From: an uncultured Bacteroidales bacterium
GTDB taxonomy: Bacteria > Bacteroidota > Bacteroidia > Bacteroidales > UBA932
Reading direction: 5' to 3'
DNA: 12,257 nucleotides
NCBI GenBank assembly: GCA_946187365.1
Contig: CAMHRD010000011.1
Coordinates: forward strand, 1-12,257
Every line of letters begins with the position of its first letter. Within the stretch, counting starts at the first letter, position 1. The notes beneath the pieces are model-generated. The model saw only the letters and a program-made list of their open reading frames with translations. It had not been told where the DNA came from and searched no databases. Made by a program: the position numbers and the translations under genes. Shown here piece by piece: positions 1 to 7,063 of the stretch.

Positions 1-9
1 AAAATTGAG

Positions 10-17
10 TAACTTTG
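10..17 (+). promoter_or_regulatory. Putative -7 promoter box (TAACTTTG)
   Basis: The octamer TAACTTTG matches the Bacteroidetes -7 consensus TAnnTTTG and lies 30 bases before the ATG at 48. The partner -33 TTTG would fall outside the window, so only half of the promoter can be judged. It implies a leader of roughly 20-25 bases containing the ribosome binding site at 34-40. Confidence 0.5.
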
Positions 18-33
18 AAGAACTACATAGTAT

Positions 34-40
34 AAGGAGA
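34..40 (+). promoter_or_regulatory. Shine-Dalgarno site (AAGGAGA)
   Basis: AAGGAGA ends 7 bases before the ATG at 48 and is a near-perfect anti-SD complement. It is the clearest ribosome binding site in the window, as most other starts here have none, and it fixes the start of the secreted WG-repeat protein. Confidence 0.7.
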
Positions 41-47
41 TCTTTTT

Positions 48-1649
48 ATGAAAACACGTTCTTTCTTTTTGATAGTTCTTTTTTGGGCAATACTGATGAC
101 AGTATCTGCCACCTTTGATAAAGGGCAAGAGGCTATGGCTCAGACAGCTATGGATGCTTTTAAGAGCATGCTGGGAACAGCCCCGGTTACAATTCCACCG
201 GTAAGTGATCCGGTATGCGTTTACTGCGGAGCCAATAGAAGTGACTCTCCAAGACGTGAGCCTCACAGACAAGGATGCCGTTATTTTGAAGGTCAGTCAA
301 ATCAAAGTTACAATGTTCCAAGGAGCGTAAACGGTACTAACTCAGACGATAACTATAACTCCACCAGCGGAAACTACTCTCATGTGACTTATAATCAGCC
401 TAAAACAGTGTATGTTCCGCCAACACCAATAAGAGATACTCCGGAGGGTAAGGCAATACTACAGGCTGTAGAAGGGCTTGGTTATGCTGTTGGCTCTCTA
501 GCCGCTGAGGCGTTGTGTGATTTTGTTTCATGGTCTTATAAACAGATATTCTCATCAAAGGGCAAGGTTTATCACTCTGATAATCCTTTAAAAGGTTGGG
601 GAATAACGCAAGTTGTGAAGAAGGATGGAAAGGAGGGTATTTGGAACAATGGCACCCATAAATGGGATGTGAAACCTGGCATGTACTATGACATTCAACT
701 CCCGGGACCTGCAGAGGGCGTGGCTAGGAGCGTAAAAAACAATAAATGGGGAGTTTTTGACGTTTCTGAAAAAGGTGCTGTCCTTGTTCCGTTTGTATTT
801 GACGAGGTTCAGTTTTACACAAGAGGTGGAAATGGAACGCCTATGGCATTCGGAGCCAAAGATGAGAATGGAAATATGCACTGGATGATAGGACGTATTG
901 TTCTGGAGGGACGAGATTTCAAATTTGTTCCTTTCCCTGGAGACTGGAGCAACGTTGAACTTACCAGCATGCCTACCCCAGATGATGACGGCTATACCGC
1001 TATTGTTGCGAAAGATTATAAAACAGGGAAAACCAAGATTTTAGACCACTTTGGCAATAACTATTTCGGCCATCATTCAGAAGATAGATATGATGATATT
1101 ATAATGACCGGTATGGTTACTAAAGGTCAAACTCTTTCTGGGACATCTCGTAGCAAGCCAATGGATACCTACTATGATTTTTACAAGGTGAAAAACAACG
1201 GTAAGATGGGTTATGTTTTTGCTCATCACACAGCAGATATGAAACGTCAATTGGATTCATATCAGATGTTACCTTGTGAATATGATGATGTTACACCAGT
1301 AGCTTCTATTGTGGGCGGAGCAGAGGTGAAAACCACCCATACAATGAAAGGAAAGGAGGTTGTCATCACTAGAAAAGACAACAAGTTTGGCATAGGCCCG
1401 TATTATAGAGATGAGGTTAAAAATCCTCAGTATAAGGATATTGCACATCTATGGATGCTTGATAATAATGGTAAGGAGCGCCCTGTTTTTATAGTTCAGG
1501 AGCAGAGCGGAAGATATATAGCAAAGAGAGCTGACGGTACAGATCTTCATTTCCAAAGATATTCCCAAGTTGTTGCTGCAGACGACTTTATAGATATGGT
1601 AAACATCCTGAAGGAGCACATTCAGATGTATCCTGATCAGTGGAAGTAG
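48..1649 (+). CDS. Secreted WG-repeat-like protein with N-terminal Cys/His motif
   Basis: No gene name is recognised. The 533-residue product starts with a signal peptide (hydrophobic core at about residues 6-20, possible cleavage after A21 or A31), so it should be periplasmic or outside the cell. A Cys/His cluster follows at 57-77: CVYCG, then H73 and C77 (C-x2-C-x12-H-x3-C), which could bind a metal. Residues 85-125 are a low-complexity Asn/Ser/Tyr/Thr linker. The C-terminal half carries degenerate WG (KWG-type) beta repeats: KGWGI near 182, NNKWGVFD near 231-238 followed by VPFVFDEV, NGKMGYVF near 384-391 followed by LPCEYDDV, and DNKFGIGPY near 444-452. WG repeats are common in Bacteroidota and are usually of unknown function. 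The gene is monocistronic and its stop directly abuts the stop of tsaE on the other strand. Its codons and base composition look more A+T-rich than the rest of the window. The coding call is certain; the function is unknown. Confidence 0.85.
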   Translation: MKTRSFFLIVLFWAILMTVSATFDKGQEAMAQTAMDAFKSMLGTAPVTIPPVSDPVCVYCGANRSDSPRREPHRQGCRYFEGQSNQSYNVPRSVNGTNSDDNYNSTSGNYSHVTYNQPKTVYVPPTPIRDTPEGKAILQAVEGLGYAVGSLAAEALCDFVSWSYKQIFSSKGKVYHSDNPLKGWGITQVVKKDGKEGIWNNGTHKWDVKPGMYYDIQLPGPAEGVARSVKNNKWGVFDVSEKGAVLVPFVFDEVQFYTRGGNGTPMAFGAKDENGNMHWMIGRIVLEGRDFKFVPFPGDWSNVELTSMPTPDDDGYTAIVAKDYKTGKTKILDHFGNNYFGHHSEDRYDDIIMTGMVTKGQTLSGTSRSKPMDTYYDFYKVKNNGKMGYVFAHHTADMKRQLDSYQMLPCEYDDVTPVASIVGGAEVKTTHTMKGKEVVITRKDNKFGIGPYYRDEVKNPQYKDIAHLWMLDNNGKERPVFIVQEQSGRYIAKRADGTDLHFQRYSQVVAADDFIDMVNILKEHIQMYPDQWK

Positions 1650-2084
1650 TTACTGAAGGATGACGGTGCGGGAGAGGTCCTGGTTGGTGGTGATGGTCAC
1701 TTTGATTACATCCTCCGGCAGGATCTCTTCTATCTTTTCCGGCCACTCTATTAGGCAGAGACCGTTTCCTGCAAAGTATTCCTCCGCTCCAATGTCGCAG
1801 GCCTCGGATAGTTTATTAATGCGGTAGAAATCAAAGTGATAGATTGGAAAACCGCGGTTGCTTGAGTACTCGTTAATAAGGGTAAAGGTTGGGGAGTTTA
1901 CGTTATCTTTTACTCCCAGCGCGTTGCAAATAGCCTTAATGAAGGTAGTTTTACCCGCACCCATTTTTCCGTAGAAGGCAAAGATATTGCTCGTTAGGTC
2001 AGACTCCGATATGTACTGAACAAACTGCTCAGCCACTGAGTCTATCTCCTCCAAGTTTCTAATTATAAATTCCTTATTTGCCAT
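1650..2084 (-). CDS. tsaE: tRNA t6A biosynthesis ATPase TsaE
   Basis: This 144-residue P-loop ATPase is the TsaE (YjeE) subunit. With TsaB and TsaD it turns over the complex that transfers threonylcarbamoyl to A37 of tRNAs reading ANN codons; it is cytoplasmic. Visible motifs are Walker A GKMGAGKTT (39-47), SPTFTLINEY (64-73), the family signature HFDFYR (83-88) and GLCLIEWPEK (108-117), all in canonical order and at the usual family length. The ATG lies inside the last codons of the upstream 83-residue gene (11-base overlap), which suggests translational coupling. It is the last gene of a three-gene operon. Its stop abuts the stop of the convergent WG-repeat gene with no spacer and no terminator hairpin. 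TsaC, the enzyme acting earlier in the same pathway, is encoded at 6459-7061 in a different operon. Confidence 0.96.
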   Translation of the reverse strand: MANKEFIIRNLEEIDSVAEQFVQYISESDLTSNIFAFYGKMGAGKTTFIKAICNALGVKDNVNSPTFTLINEYSSNRGFPIYHFDFYRINKLSEACDIGAEEYFAGNGLCLIEWPEKIEEILPEDVIKVTITTNQDLSRTVILQ

Positions 2085-2325
2085 CTGCCTGCAACTGCTC
2101 CTCTGTAATTATTGTGATGTTTCCATCCAAATCCTTTGCAATCCAATCTCCTTCATTGCACTGTACAATCCCCTCATCTGTCATGATAAAGAGATAGAGA
2201 AATCCCATGCAAAGATGGGGCTGCATAAGGCGCTCTCTGACCATCTCCTTCACCTCCTCAATGTTAACGCCGTCCCAACGTAAGGCGTTAACCATCTTGC
2301 CGTTATGCAGAAGCATCTTTTTCAT
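2074..2325 (-). CDS. Small hypothetical protein resembling phage-type GDY proteins
   Basis: This 83-residue protein has no signal peptide or membrane segment. Residues 13-29 (NALRWDG, then NIEEVKEMV) and 43-70 (LYLFIMTDEGIVQCNEGDW, then IAKDLDGNI) follow the layout of a small family frequent in phages and prophages. In that family an 'A-x-x-W/Q-W-x-G-x-N-x-E-E-v' start is followed by 'L-x-I-x-T-x-E-G ... G-D-Y/W-I-x-K-x-x-x-G'. This resemblance is from memory, not from a search, and no biochemical function is known to me. Coding is supported by its position: the start overlaps the acyltransferase stop by one base (TAATG) and the end overlaps the tsaE start by 11 bases, so the three genes should be translated in a coupled way. 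No other phage gene is nearby, which suggests a domesticated or independently conserved protein. Confidence 0.8.
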   Translation of the reverse strand: MKKMLLHNGKMVNALRWDGVNIEEVKEMVRERLMQPHLCMGFLYLFIMTDEGIVQCNEGDWIAKDLDGNITIITEEQLQADGK

Positions 2326-3563
2326 TATATCTTAATTACAATCTTCTTACGGTAGAGTACGTATGCCATGAGCGTGAATACCAGCACATAGATGATAGCA
2401 TACATAAGTGAAGCGTACTCGTTGTTGCCGCCGAATACCGGCTGGCAGATGTTCTGGTAGAACCAGCTGAGTACGGAGTAGGATTTCTCTCCCATTGTTC
2501 CGTCATCCTGGAGTGCAGGAACAGTCCAGCGAATCATTCCGCCCAGAATCTTGGAGAAGAGGCCTGCCATTACAAATGCAAAGAGCGGGTTCATACCCAA
2601 CGCCTTGAAAGGAGTGAAGATTTTCTCCTTGCCCTTAACATCTATGAAGTAGATGAAGAAGGCGAGCATCAGAATTGCCCAACCACCTGCATATAAGACG
2701 TATGAACCGGTCCAAATCTTTTTTACGATAGGGACCCAAATACTAGCAATCATTCCCAAGCCGAGGCAGAACATTCCAATTACAAAGAGCTTTGCAACAG
2801 AGGTAGTCTTGTCCGTGCTGGTACGGCAGATATTACCAACCAGGAAACCGAGCAGAACGGTGCAGCTTCCAGAGAGTACGCCTATAAGTCCCTCAGGGTC
2901 AAAAGCAAAGCCCTCACCGTGGTAAACGTGGTTCTCTCCAACAAGGCCGAGCGAGTTGAAGAGGTTGACGTCAAATGCTCCGGATGCTCTGCCGGCCATT
3001 GTATCCTTTACGGTCTCTCCAAAGAGGAAGGCTCCCTCTCCGTCTCGTAACAGCCAGAGTACCAGTATCTCCAGCAGAGAGAGAATGACCATTGCAGTTA
3101 CTATCTTCTTTGGCTTTTTAAGCAGCAGAGCAAAGAATCCGCCGAATATGTAACAGAGCGCAATCCTCTGAAGCACTCCGAATATCCTCAGATGTTCAAA
3201 CTTGTATGCTATGCTTCCCCAGAACCCAAGTTCCTGGTCTACAGGGAATTTTATGAACGGGAAGGCGTTGAGCAGAAGACCTACCAGAAAGATGAGACAG
3301 CCTCTCTTCAGAAGTTTTTTGATGCTGGCTCCGGAGAGTGTCTCGTTGTACTTTGCAAAAGAGAAGGCCATTGCGGCGCCTACAACAAAGAGGAAGAATG
3401 GGAATACCAGATCCGTAGGTGTACAGCCGGCCCAGGAGGCGTGCCTTAACGGTTTAAAAATATGGCCCCAACTGCCGGGGTTATTTACCAGAATCATTCC
3501 CGCTACGGTCATTCCTCTGAGTACGTCCAGAGCAACATAGCGGGTGCTCTTTGCTTGTCCCAT
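2325..3563 (-). CDS. HGSNAT/NagX-like membrane acyltransferase (DUF5009/COG4299 type)
   Basis: This 412-residue polytopic inner-membrane protein, with about 10 hydrophobic segments, belongs to the heparan-alpha-glucosaminide N-acetyltransferase family, which transfers acetyl groups across a membrane to amino sugars or glycans. The N-terminus has the RYVALDVLRGMTV signature (8-20). HASWAGCTPTDLVFPFF (41-57) aligns with the human HGSNAT stretch around its proposed active histidine, so H41 is the likely acetyl-accepting residue. Other matches to HGSNAT are RIFGVLQR (126-133), FDPEGLIG (221-228), IWTGSYVL (283-290) and the C-terminal YVLYRKKI (401-408). In gut Bacteroidota such proteins are often linked to polysaccharide breakdown or cell-wall sugar acetylation, but no glycan genes lie beside this one, so the substrate is open. 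It is the first gene of the operon leading to tsaE. No Shine-Dalgarno site precedes the ATG. Confidence 0.9.
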   Translation of the reverse strand: MGQAKSTRYVALDVLRGMTVAGMILVNNPGSWGHIFKPLRHASWAGCTPTDLVFPFFLFVVGAAMAFSFAKYNETLSGASIKKLLKRGCLIFLVGLLLNAFPFIKFPVDQELGFWGSIAYKFEHLRIFGVLQRIALCYIFGGFFALLLKKPKKIVTAMVILSLLEILVLWLLRDGEGAFLFGETVKDTMAGRASGAFDVNLFNSLGLVGENHVYHGEGFAFDPEGLIGVLSGSCTVLLGFLVGNICRTSTDKTTSVAKLFVIGMFCLGLGMIASIWVPIVKKIWTGSYVLYAGGWAILMLAFFIYFIDVKGKEKIFTPFKALGMNPLFAFVMAGLFSKILGGMIRWTVPALQDDGTMGEKSYSVLSWFYQNICQPVFGGNNEYASLMYAIIYVLVFTLMAYVLYRKKIVIKI

Positions 3564-3591
3564 AATAGATAGGTTTTGGTTTATACTAGTG

Positions 3592-3599
3592 CAAAATTA
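3592..3599 (-). promoter_or_regulatory. Putative -7 promoter box for the acyltransferase-tsaE operon
   Basis: Read on the minus strand this is TAATTTTG, a full match to the Bacteroidetes -7 consensus TAnnTTTG, 28 bases upstream of the operon's first ATG. No TTTG is visible at the expected -33 distance, so only the -7 element is supported. On the plus strand, TATTTTCG at 3612-3619 is a one-mismatch candidate for rsmE and is too weak to list separately. Confidence 0.45.
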
Positions 3600-3639
3600 A
3601 CTAAATAATGTTATTTTCGCCATTATAAAAGTGATAGGG

Positions 3640-4371
3640 ATGGAATTGTTTTTCTCCAAGGAAATAGGCAAGGAGAGCCTTACTCTCAGGGGCAAAGAGG
3701 CGGAACATTGCGCCAAGGTGCTCCGTCATAAAGTTGGGGAGACCCTTTTTGTCATTGACGGAAAAGGCGGGATGTACCGCTGCCTGATAAGTGACATCAC
3801 TCTTCCAAAGAAGGGGGAGCCGGCCGTAGAGTGCTCAATAGAAGAGTGTTCCGTTGGCGTAGGGGAGAGAAACTATTCACTCATTATGGCTGTCTGCCCC
3901 ACCAAAAACATGGAGCGTTTTGAGTGGTTTGTGGAGAAGGCAACCGAACTTGGTGTGGACAGAATTATCCCGATAGTTTCTGAGCACTCCATACGCACAA
4001 CCCTCAAAAAGGAGAGGGTGGAGGCAGTGGCACTCTCCGCCACCAAACAGTCTTTAAAGTCCTACCTGCCTGAGATAGAGGAGTGTGTGAGTGTTAAGGA
4101 GTTTCTCCATCGAGATTTTGAAAACACCCTTAAACTCATAGCGCACTGTGAGGAGGGGGATAAAAAGAGCATCCGTGAAAGGCTTGAGGGGAGTTCAAAG
4201 GGGCAGAGCGTAGTGGTGATGATTGGGCCTGAGGGAGACTTCTCTGAAAAGGAAATAGCCCTCGCACTGAGCAAGGGCTATAAACCTGTAACATTGGGTC
4301 CTTCACGGTTGAGGGTAGAGACTGCCGCTCTTGCTGCGGTGAGCGAAATCTACTTTGCCTCAATCTCTTAA
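3640..4371 (+). CDS. rsmE: 16S rRNA m3U1498 methyltransferase RsmE
   Basis: This SPOUT-fold methyltransferase uses S-adenosylmethionine to methylate N3 of U1498 in helix 44 of 16S rRNA. The 243-residue product has the PUA-like N-terminal domain (about 1-70, with LFFSKEI and HCAKVLRHKVGE) and the knotted C-terminal domain. Signatures are EKATELGVDRIIPI (99-112), KQSLKSYLPEI (136-146), IGPEGDFSEKEI (195-206) and the SAM-binding knot LGPSRLRVETAALAA (219-233). I chose ATG 3640 because family members begin M-x-LFF. An in-frame GTG at 3631 would add three residues and cannot be excluded. The gene is transcribed divergently from the acyltransferase operon. Its last 4 bases overlap the 3' end of the minus-strand barrel gene, so the two transcripts must be complementary there. 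Confidence 0.95.
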   Translation: MELFFSKEIGKESLTLRGKEAEHCAKVLRHKVGETLFVIDGKGGMYRCLISDITLPKKGEPAVECSIEECSVGVGERNYSLIMAVCPTKNMERFEWFVEKATELGVDRIIPIVSEHSIRTTLKKERVEAVALSATKQSLKSYLPEIEECVSVKEFLHRDFENTLKLIAHCEEGDKKSIRERLEGSSKGQSVVVMIGPEGDFSEKEIALALSKGYKPVTLGPSRLRVETAALAAVSEIYFASIS

Positions 4372-5750
4372 CTTCTCTTTCCTCCGAACAGATAGTGGAT
4401 ACCGAATGATACGTGTGTGTTAAACTCCTTTACAGGCATAAACTGCGGAGTCATCTTGTAATAGTAGTTATCCGTTCCCAAAAAGACGCTGAATTTCTTT
4501 GCGTAAACGCTCATCATTCCTCCAATTTCCCATCCGTAGGTGGAGTATCCGGTACTCAGTGAGAGGCTGAGCCATTTAAGCGGAGTTGCATTAACTGAGG
4601 CCCTTATCTCATGGAATGGAGAGAGGCGGTTGAAGATGGAGGTGCCCAAGATACCCACAGACAATTTATCATAGAAAGGCATCTTGAACTCTGCTCCTAT
4701 ATTTGCGGAGAAGTTGAGAGCGTAAGCCTCAAAGTGCTTCTTTCTTGGAAGGAACTCGTAAATACTTTCCACGTTGCTGATGAGATCATTAAGAGCATCC
4801 ATAACGTTTGCCTCTTCTTCTATCTCTCCACCAATATCTCCGTTCCAAATCCACTTGTAATCCTCTGAATATCCGGTAGCTTTGTTATACCAGTACATAA
4901 CTCCTATATCCTTTAAGGCTGCAGAAACGTTTATGTATTCGTTAAACTCATATTTTGCTCCCAGATCTACTCCCATACCGAATCCTCCGAATCCGAAAGG
5001 TTTGAATCTGACCTTGCTAAGGTCACAAACATAATCATCTCCTTTTGCAGATTCCTTAAGTTTTCTCTTAACACCGCCGCCTGCGGCATCAAATGATGCG
5101 GTAGCCCACATACCCCAACCGTATGAATTCAAATCGGCGTACATCTCTTTAACATTGATTCTTATAGAATTCATTCCTATAAGGAACTTTGCCCTTGCAC
5201 CCAGAGTCAGTTTACCGAACTTTGCAGAGGAGCCGGCTGCAAACTCCAGGTAAGACTGAGTATATCCCCTTACATTGGAAAGGTCGTAGGAGAAATCATC
5301 CGGAGCGTCTCCCTTAAGGAACTCAAACAAACGCTTAGGAATTTTTGCTGAGGTCTGGTTCACCCAGTTAAGTTCCAGGGTGTTAAAGTAATCTTTCCCG
5401 TTGTATTTTTTCCAGAAACCGTATGATGCAATATTCTCTTTTACATCAACATTAAGTTTACTGTTTAATTTGATTTTTGAGAGGAATTCATCCGCATCCA
5501 CACTCGGGTGAAGGAATGTAACCAACTCTCCGTCTCTAGGATAAAACAGGGTGCTGAAACCCAGGTTACTCTGGGTACCTGCACTTATTGAGAGGATACC
5601 GCCCACAAAGTTTTTAGGTGTCTGGAAAGCAGGGTTCAGACGGTAGTTGTGAGTATAGTTCTCTAAAAAGTAACCCGTTCTAATCTCCTGTCCCCAAATG
5701 GAATAGGCAGAACATAAAAGAACCGTAACTGCAAAAATAATTTTTTTCAT
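4368..5750 (-). CDS. DUF5723-like outer-membrane beta-barrel protein
   Basis: This 460-residue exported protein has a signal peptide (MKK, hydrophobic core 4-18, likely cleavage after G20). A mature start with YFLENYTHNYRLNPAF (28-43) is the hallmark I associate with the DUF5723 family of Bacteroidota. The rest alternates short amphipathic strands with aromatic girdle residues and ends in a strand HVSFGIHYLFG, as expected for an outer-membrane barrel; there are no hydrophobic helices. Function is unknown for the family. It is the last gene of the mutL-to-barrel operon, 19 bases after the lipoprotein gene, with a purine-rich AAAGAGAGAG stretch before the ATG as a possible ribosome binding site. 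The direct coupling to a lipoprotein suggests that the two act together at the outer membrane; that is inference. Confidence 0.85.
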   Translation of the reverse strand: MKKIIFAVTVLLCSAYSIWGQEIRTGYFLENYTHNYRLNPAFQTPKNFVGGILSISAGTQSNLGFSTLFYPRDGELVTFLHPSVDADEFLSKIKLNSKLNVDVKENIASYGFWKKYNGKDYFNTLELNWVNQTSAKIPKRLFEFLKGDAPDDFSYDLSNVRGYTQSYLEFAAGSSAKFGKLTLGARAKFLIGMNSIRINVKEMYADLNSYGWGMWATASFDAAGGGVKRKLKESAKGDDYVCDLSKVRFKPFGFGGFGMGVDLGAKYEFNEYINVSAALKDIGVMYWYNKATGYSEDYKWIWNGDIGGEIEEEANVMDALNDLISNVESIYEFLPRKKHFEAYALNFSANIGAEFKMPFYDKLSVGILGTSIFNRLSPFHEIRASVNATPLKWLSLSLSTGYSTYGWEIGGMMSVYAKKFSVFLGTDNYYYKMTPQFMPVKEFNTHVSFGIHYLFGGKRS

Positions 5751-5769
5751 AGCTCTCTCTTTTTAGATA

Positions 5770-6453
5770 TTATTCATCATCCTCAGATGTCTTCTTTTTC
5801 TTCTTGATGTTTACGTTCACTCCCTCAGGAAGTTGAACGCTAACTCTCTTAAGACCTATACCCAGTTTGCGGCTGAGGAGCATAGCTCCCCCAGGCATCT
5901 GTGGAGAGGTAAGTGTAAGACAGAATCCGTCTATACTCTGCTCGGAACTTAACTGTGTCTTTGCAATACGTAAAACGGCAAAAGTTTCACCCGGTTCTTC
6001 TTCTGTTCCCGCAGGAATAGATGCTGTGATAAAGCTATCTACATTAGGCATTTTATTGCCTGTAGAATCCGTTACGTAACAATCCAGTTTAAAGTCAAAA
6101 GGAAGAGTGTTGGTGATATCCATATAAAACCTGATCTCAGGAAGATTATAGTTTTTAATATGAAGGAATGCAAGACCGGCCAATTTGTAACCGCCAAACT
6201 GGAAGTTTGTAAGTATCTGACCCTGTGGGTCAAAAATCCAGTCTTTCTCTTCATTGTTGTAGAAGTAAGCCTTTGCAGATTCAAAAATGAGATCTCTGAT
6301 TCTGAGAGTTCCCAAATTTCCCAAAGGAACCTGAACTTGCTTTCCAACGTTCACCTCATAGTTTATATCCTTCTTCAGGCTATAATCCTTGTCTACGGAA
6401 CAGCTTAGCAGCAAGAGGAATGTAAGAATAAACAAAACATTTTTCATAACCAT
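5770..6453 (-). CDS. Hypothetical lipoprotein
   Basis: This 227-residue lipoprotein has a short hydrophobic signal and a lipobox LLSC with the lipidated cysteine at C18. The following SVDKDYS is acidic, which in Bacteroidota can favour surface exposure. The mature N-terminus, DYSLKKDI then NYEVNVG and VPLGN (about 23-46), resembles a group of Bacteroidota lipoproteins starting DYDLxKDIDxxxxxG...PLG. The middle (IRFYMDITNTLPFDF at 107-121, then DCYVTDSTGNKMP) looks like a beta-sandwich repeat of LEA-like type. The C-terminus is unusual: five lysines in a row followed by TSEDDE. The start may be ATG 6453 or ATG 6447 two codons later; both leave the signal intact. It lies 5 bases after the tsaC stop and 19 bases before the barrel gene. 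The function is unknown. Confidence 0.85.
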   Translation of the reverse strand: MVMKNVLFILTFLLLLSCSVDKDYSLKKDINYEVNVGKQVQVPLGNLGTLRIRDLIFESAKAYFYNNEEKDWIFDPQGQILTNFQFGGYKLAGLAFLHIKNYNLPEIRFYMDITNTLPFDFKLDCYVTDSTGNKMPNVDSFITASIPAGTEEEPGETFAVLRIAKTQLSSEQSIDGFCLTLTSPQMPGGAMLLSRKLGIGLKRVSVQLPEGVNVNIKKKKKTSEDDE

Positions 6454-6458
6454 ATCTG

Positions 6459-7061
6459 TTATTTTCTTATTATCTCTATCTCTCCCCTCAACCCAACTTT
6501 TATTATTTGCGATGCCTTATGTGTGGAATCTTTCTCCTCCATTGCAGGTGATACCACATAATCTACCGCCTCCTTTATGCTCTGCTCAATATCTTTAAAA
6601 CCTTTTGGCGGCTTTTCTCCCGATAGATTTGCGCTGGTGGAGACAATAGGCTTTTTTAGTCTGAAACAGAGCTGTTTGCAAAACTCGTTAAACGGAATTC
6701 TTATGCCTGCGCTTCCGTCTTCTGCAACTACGTTCTCTGCAAGATTGCAGGCATTGGGGTAGATGATTGTCATTGGAGAGTCATTCACCTCAATCAGCTC
6801 CAGCGCTGCCTGAGGAATCTCTTTAACGTAGCTGGCCAGCATATCAAGATTGCAGACAAGGGTTACCAGAGATTTGCTCTCCTCTCTCTTCTTTATTGCA
6901 AAGACCTTTGCAACCGCCTCTTTATCAGTGGCGTCACAACCTATACCCCAGATGGTGTCTGTTGGGTAGAGAATGGTTCCGCCTTTTTTCAGAACCTCCG
7001 CAGCCTTTGCTACCTGAATCTCCATCTTGGGATCCATCTTGTATGCTCTCTTTCCTCCCAT
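6459..7061 (-). CDS. tsaC: L-threonylcarbamoyladenylate synthase TsaC/Sua5/YrdC family
   Basis: This enzyme makes threonylcarbamoyl-AMP from threonine, bicarbonate and ATP, the first step of tRNA t6A37 synthesis; TsaD/TsaB/TsaE then use the product. Motifs are VLKKGGTILYPTDTIWGIG (23-41), the substrate-site KKRxxSK (57-63), SPMTIIYP (95-102), GIRIP (119-123) and STSANLSG (141-148). It is the short, single-domain form without the Sua5 extension. The start is uncertain. ATG 7061, used here, gives 200 residues and lies 2 bases after the upstream stop, but ATG 7037 or 7025 would start closer to the conserved domain as in most relatives. An upstream in-frame ATG at 7118 would overlap the preceding gene by 55 bases and is unlikely. 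It is the fifth gene of the operon. TsaE is encoded separately at 1650-2084. Confidence 0.93.
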   Translation of the reverse strand: MGGKRAYKMDPKMEIQVAKAAEVLKKGGTILYPTDTIWGIGCDATDKEAVAKVFAIKKREESKSLVTLVCNLDMLASYVKEIPQAALELIEVNDSPMTIIYPNACNLAENVVAEDGSAGIRIPFNEFCKQLCFRLKKPIVSTSANLSGEKPPKGFKDIEQSIKEAVDYVVSPAMEEKDSTHKASQIIKVGLRGEIEIIRK

Positions 7062-7063
7062 AG

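Noticed and set aside
3192..3540. Overlapping open frames on the plus strand within the acyltransferase gene
   Set aside because: They lie antisense to a gene with strong family motifs, and their translations look like random low-quality sequence without domains or a start signal.
3612..3619. TATTTTCG as an rsmE promoter -7 box
   Set aside because: It has one mismatch to TAnnTTTG and no TTTG at the proper upstream distance, so it is too weak to annotate.
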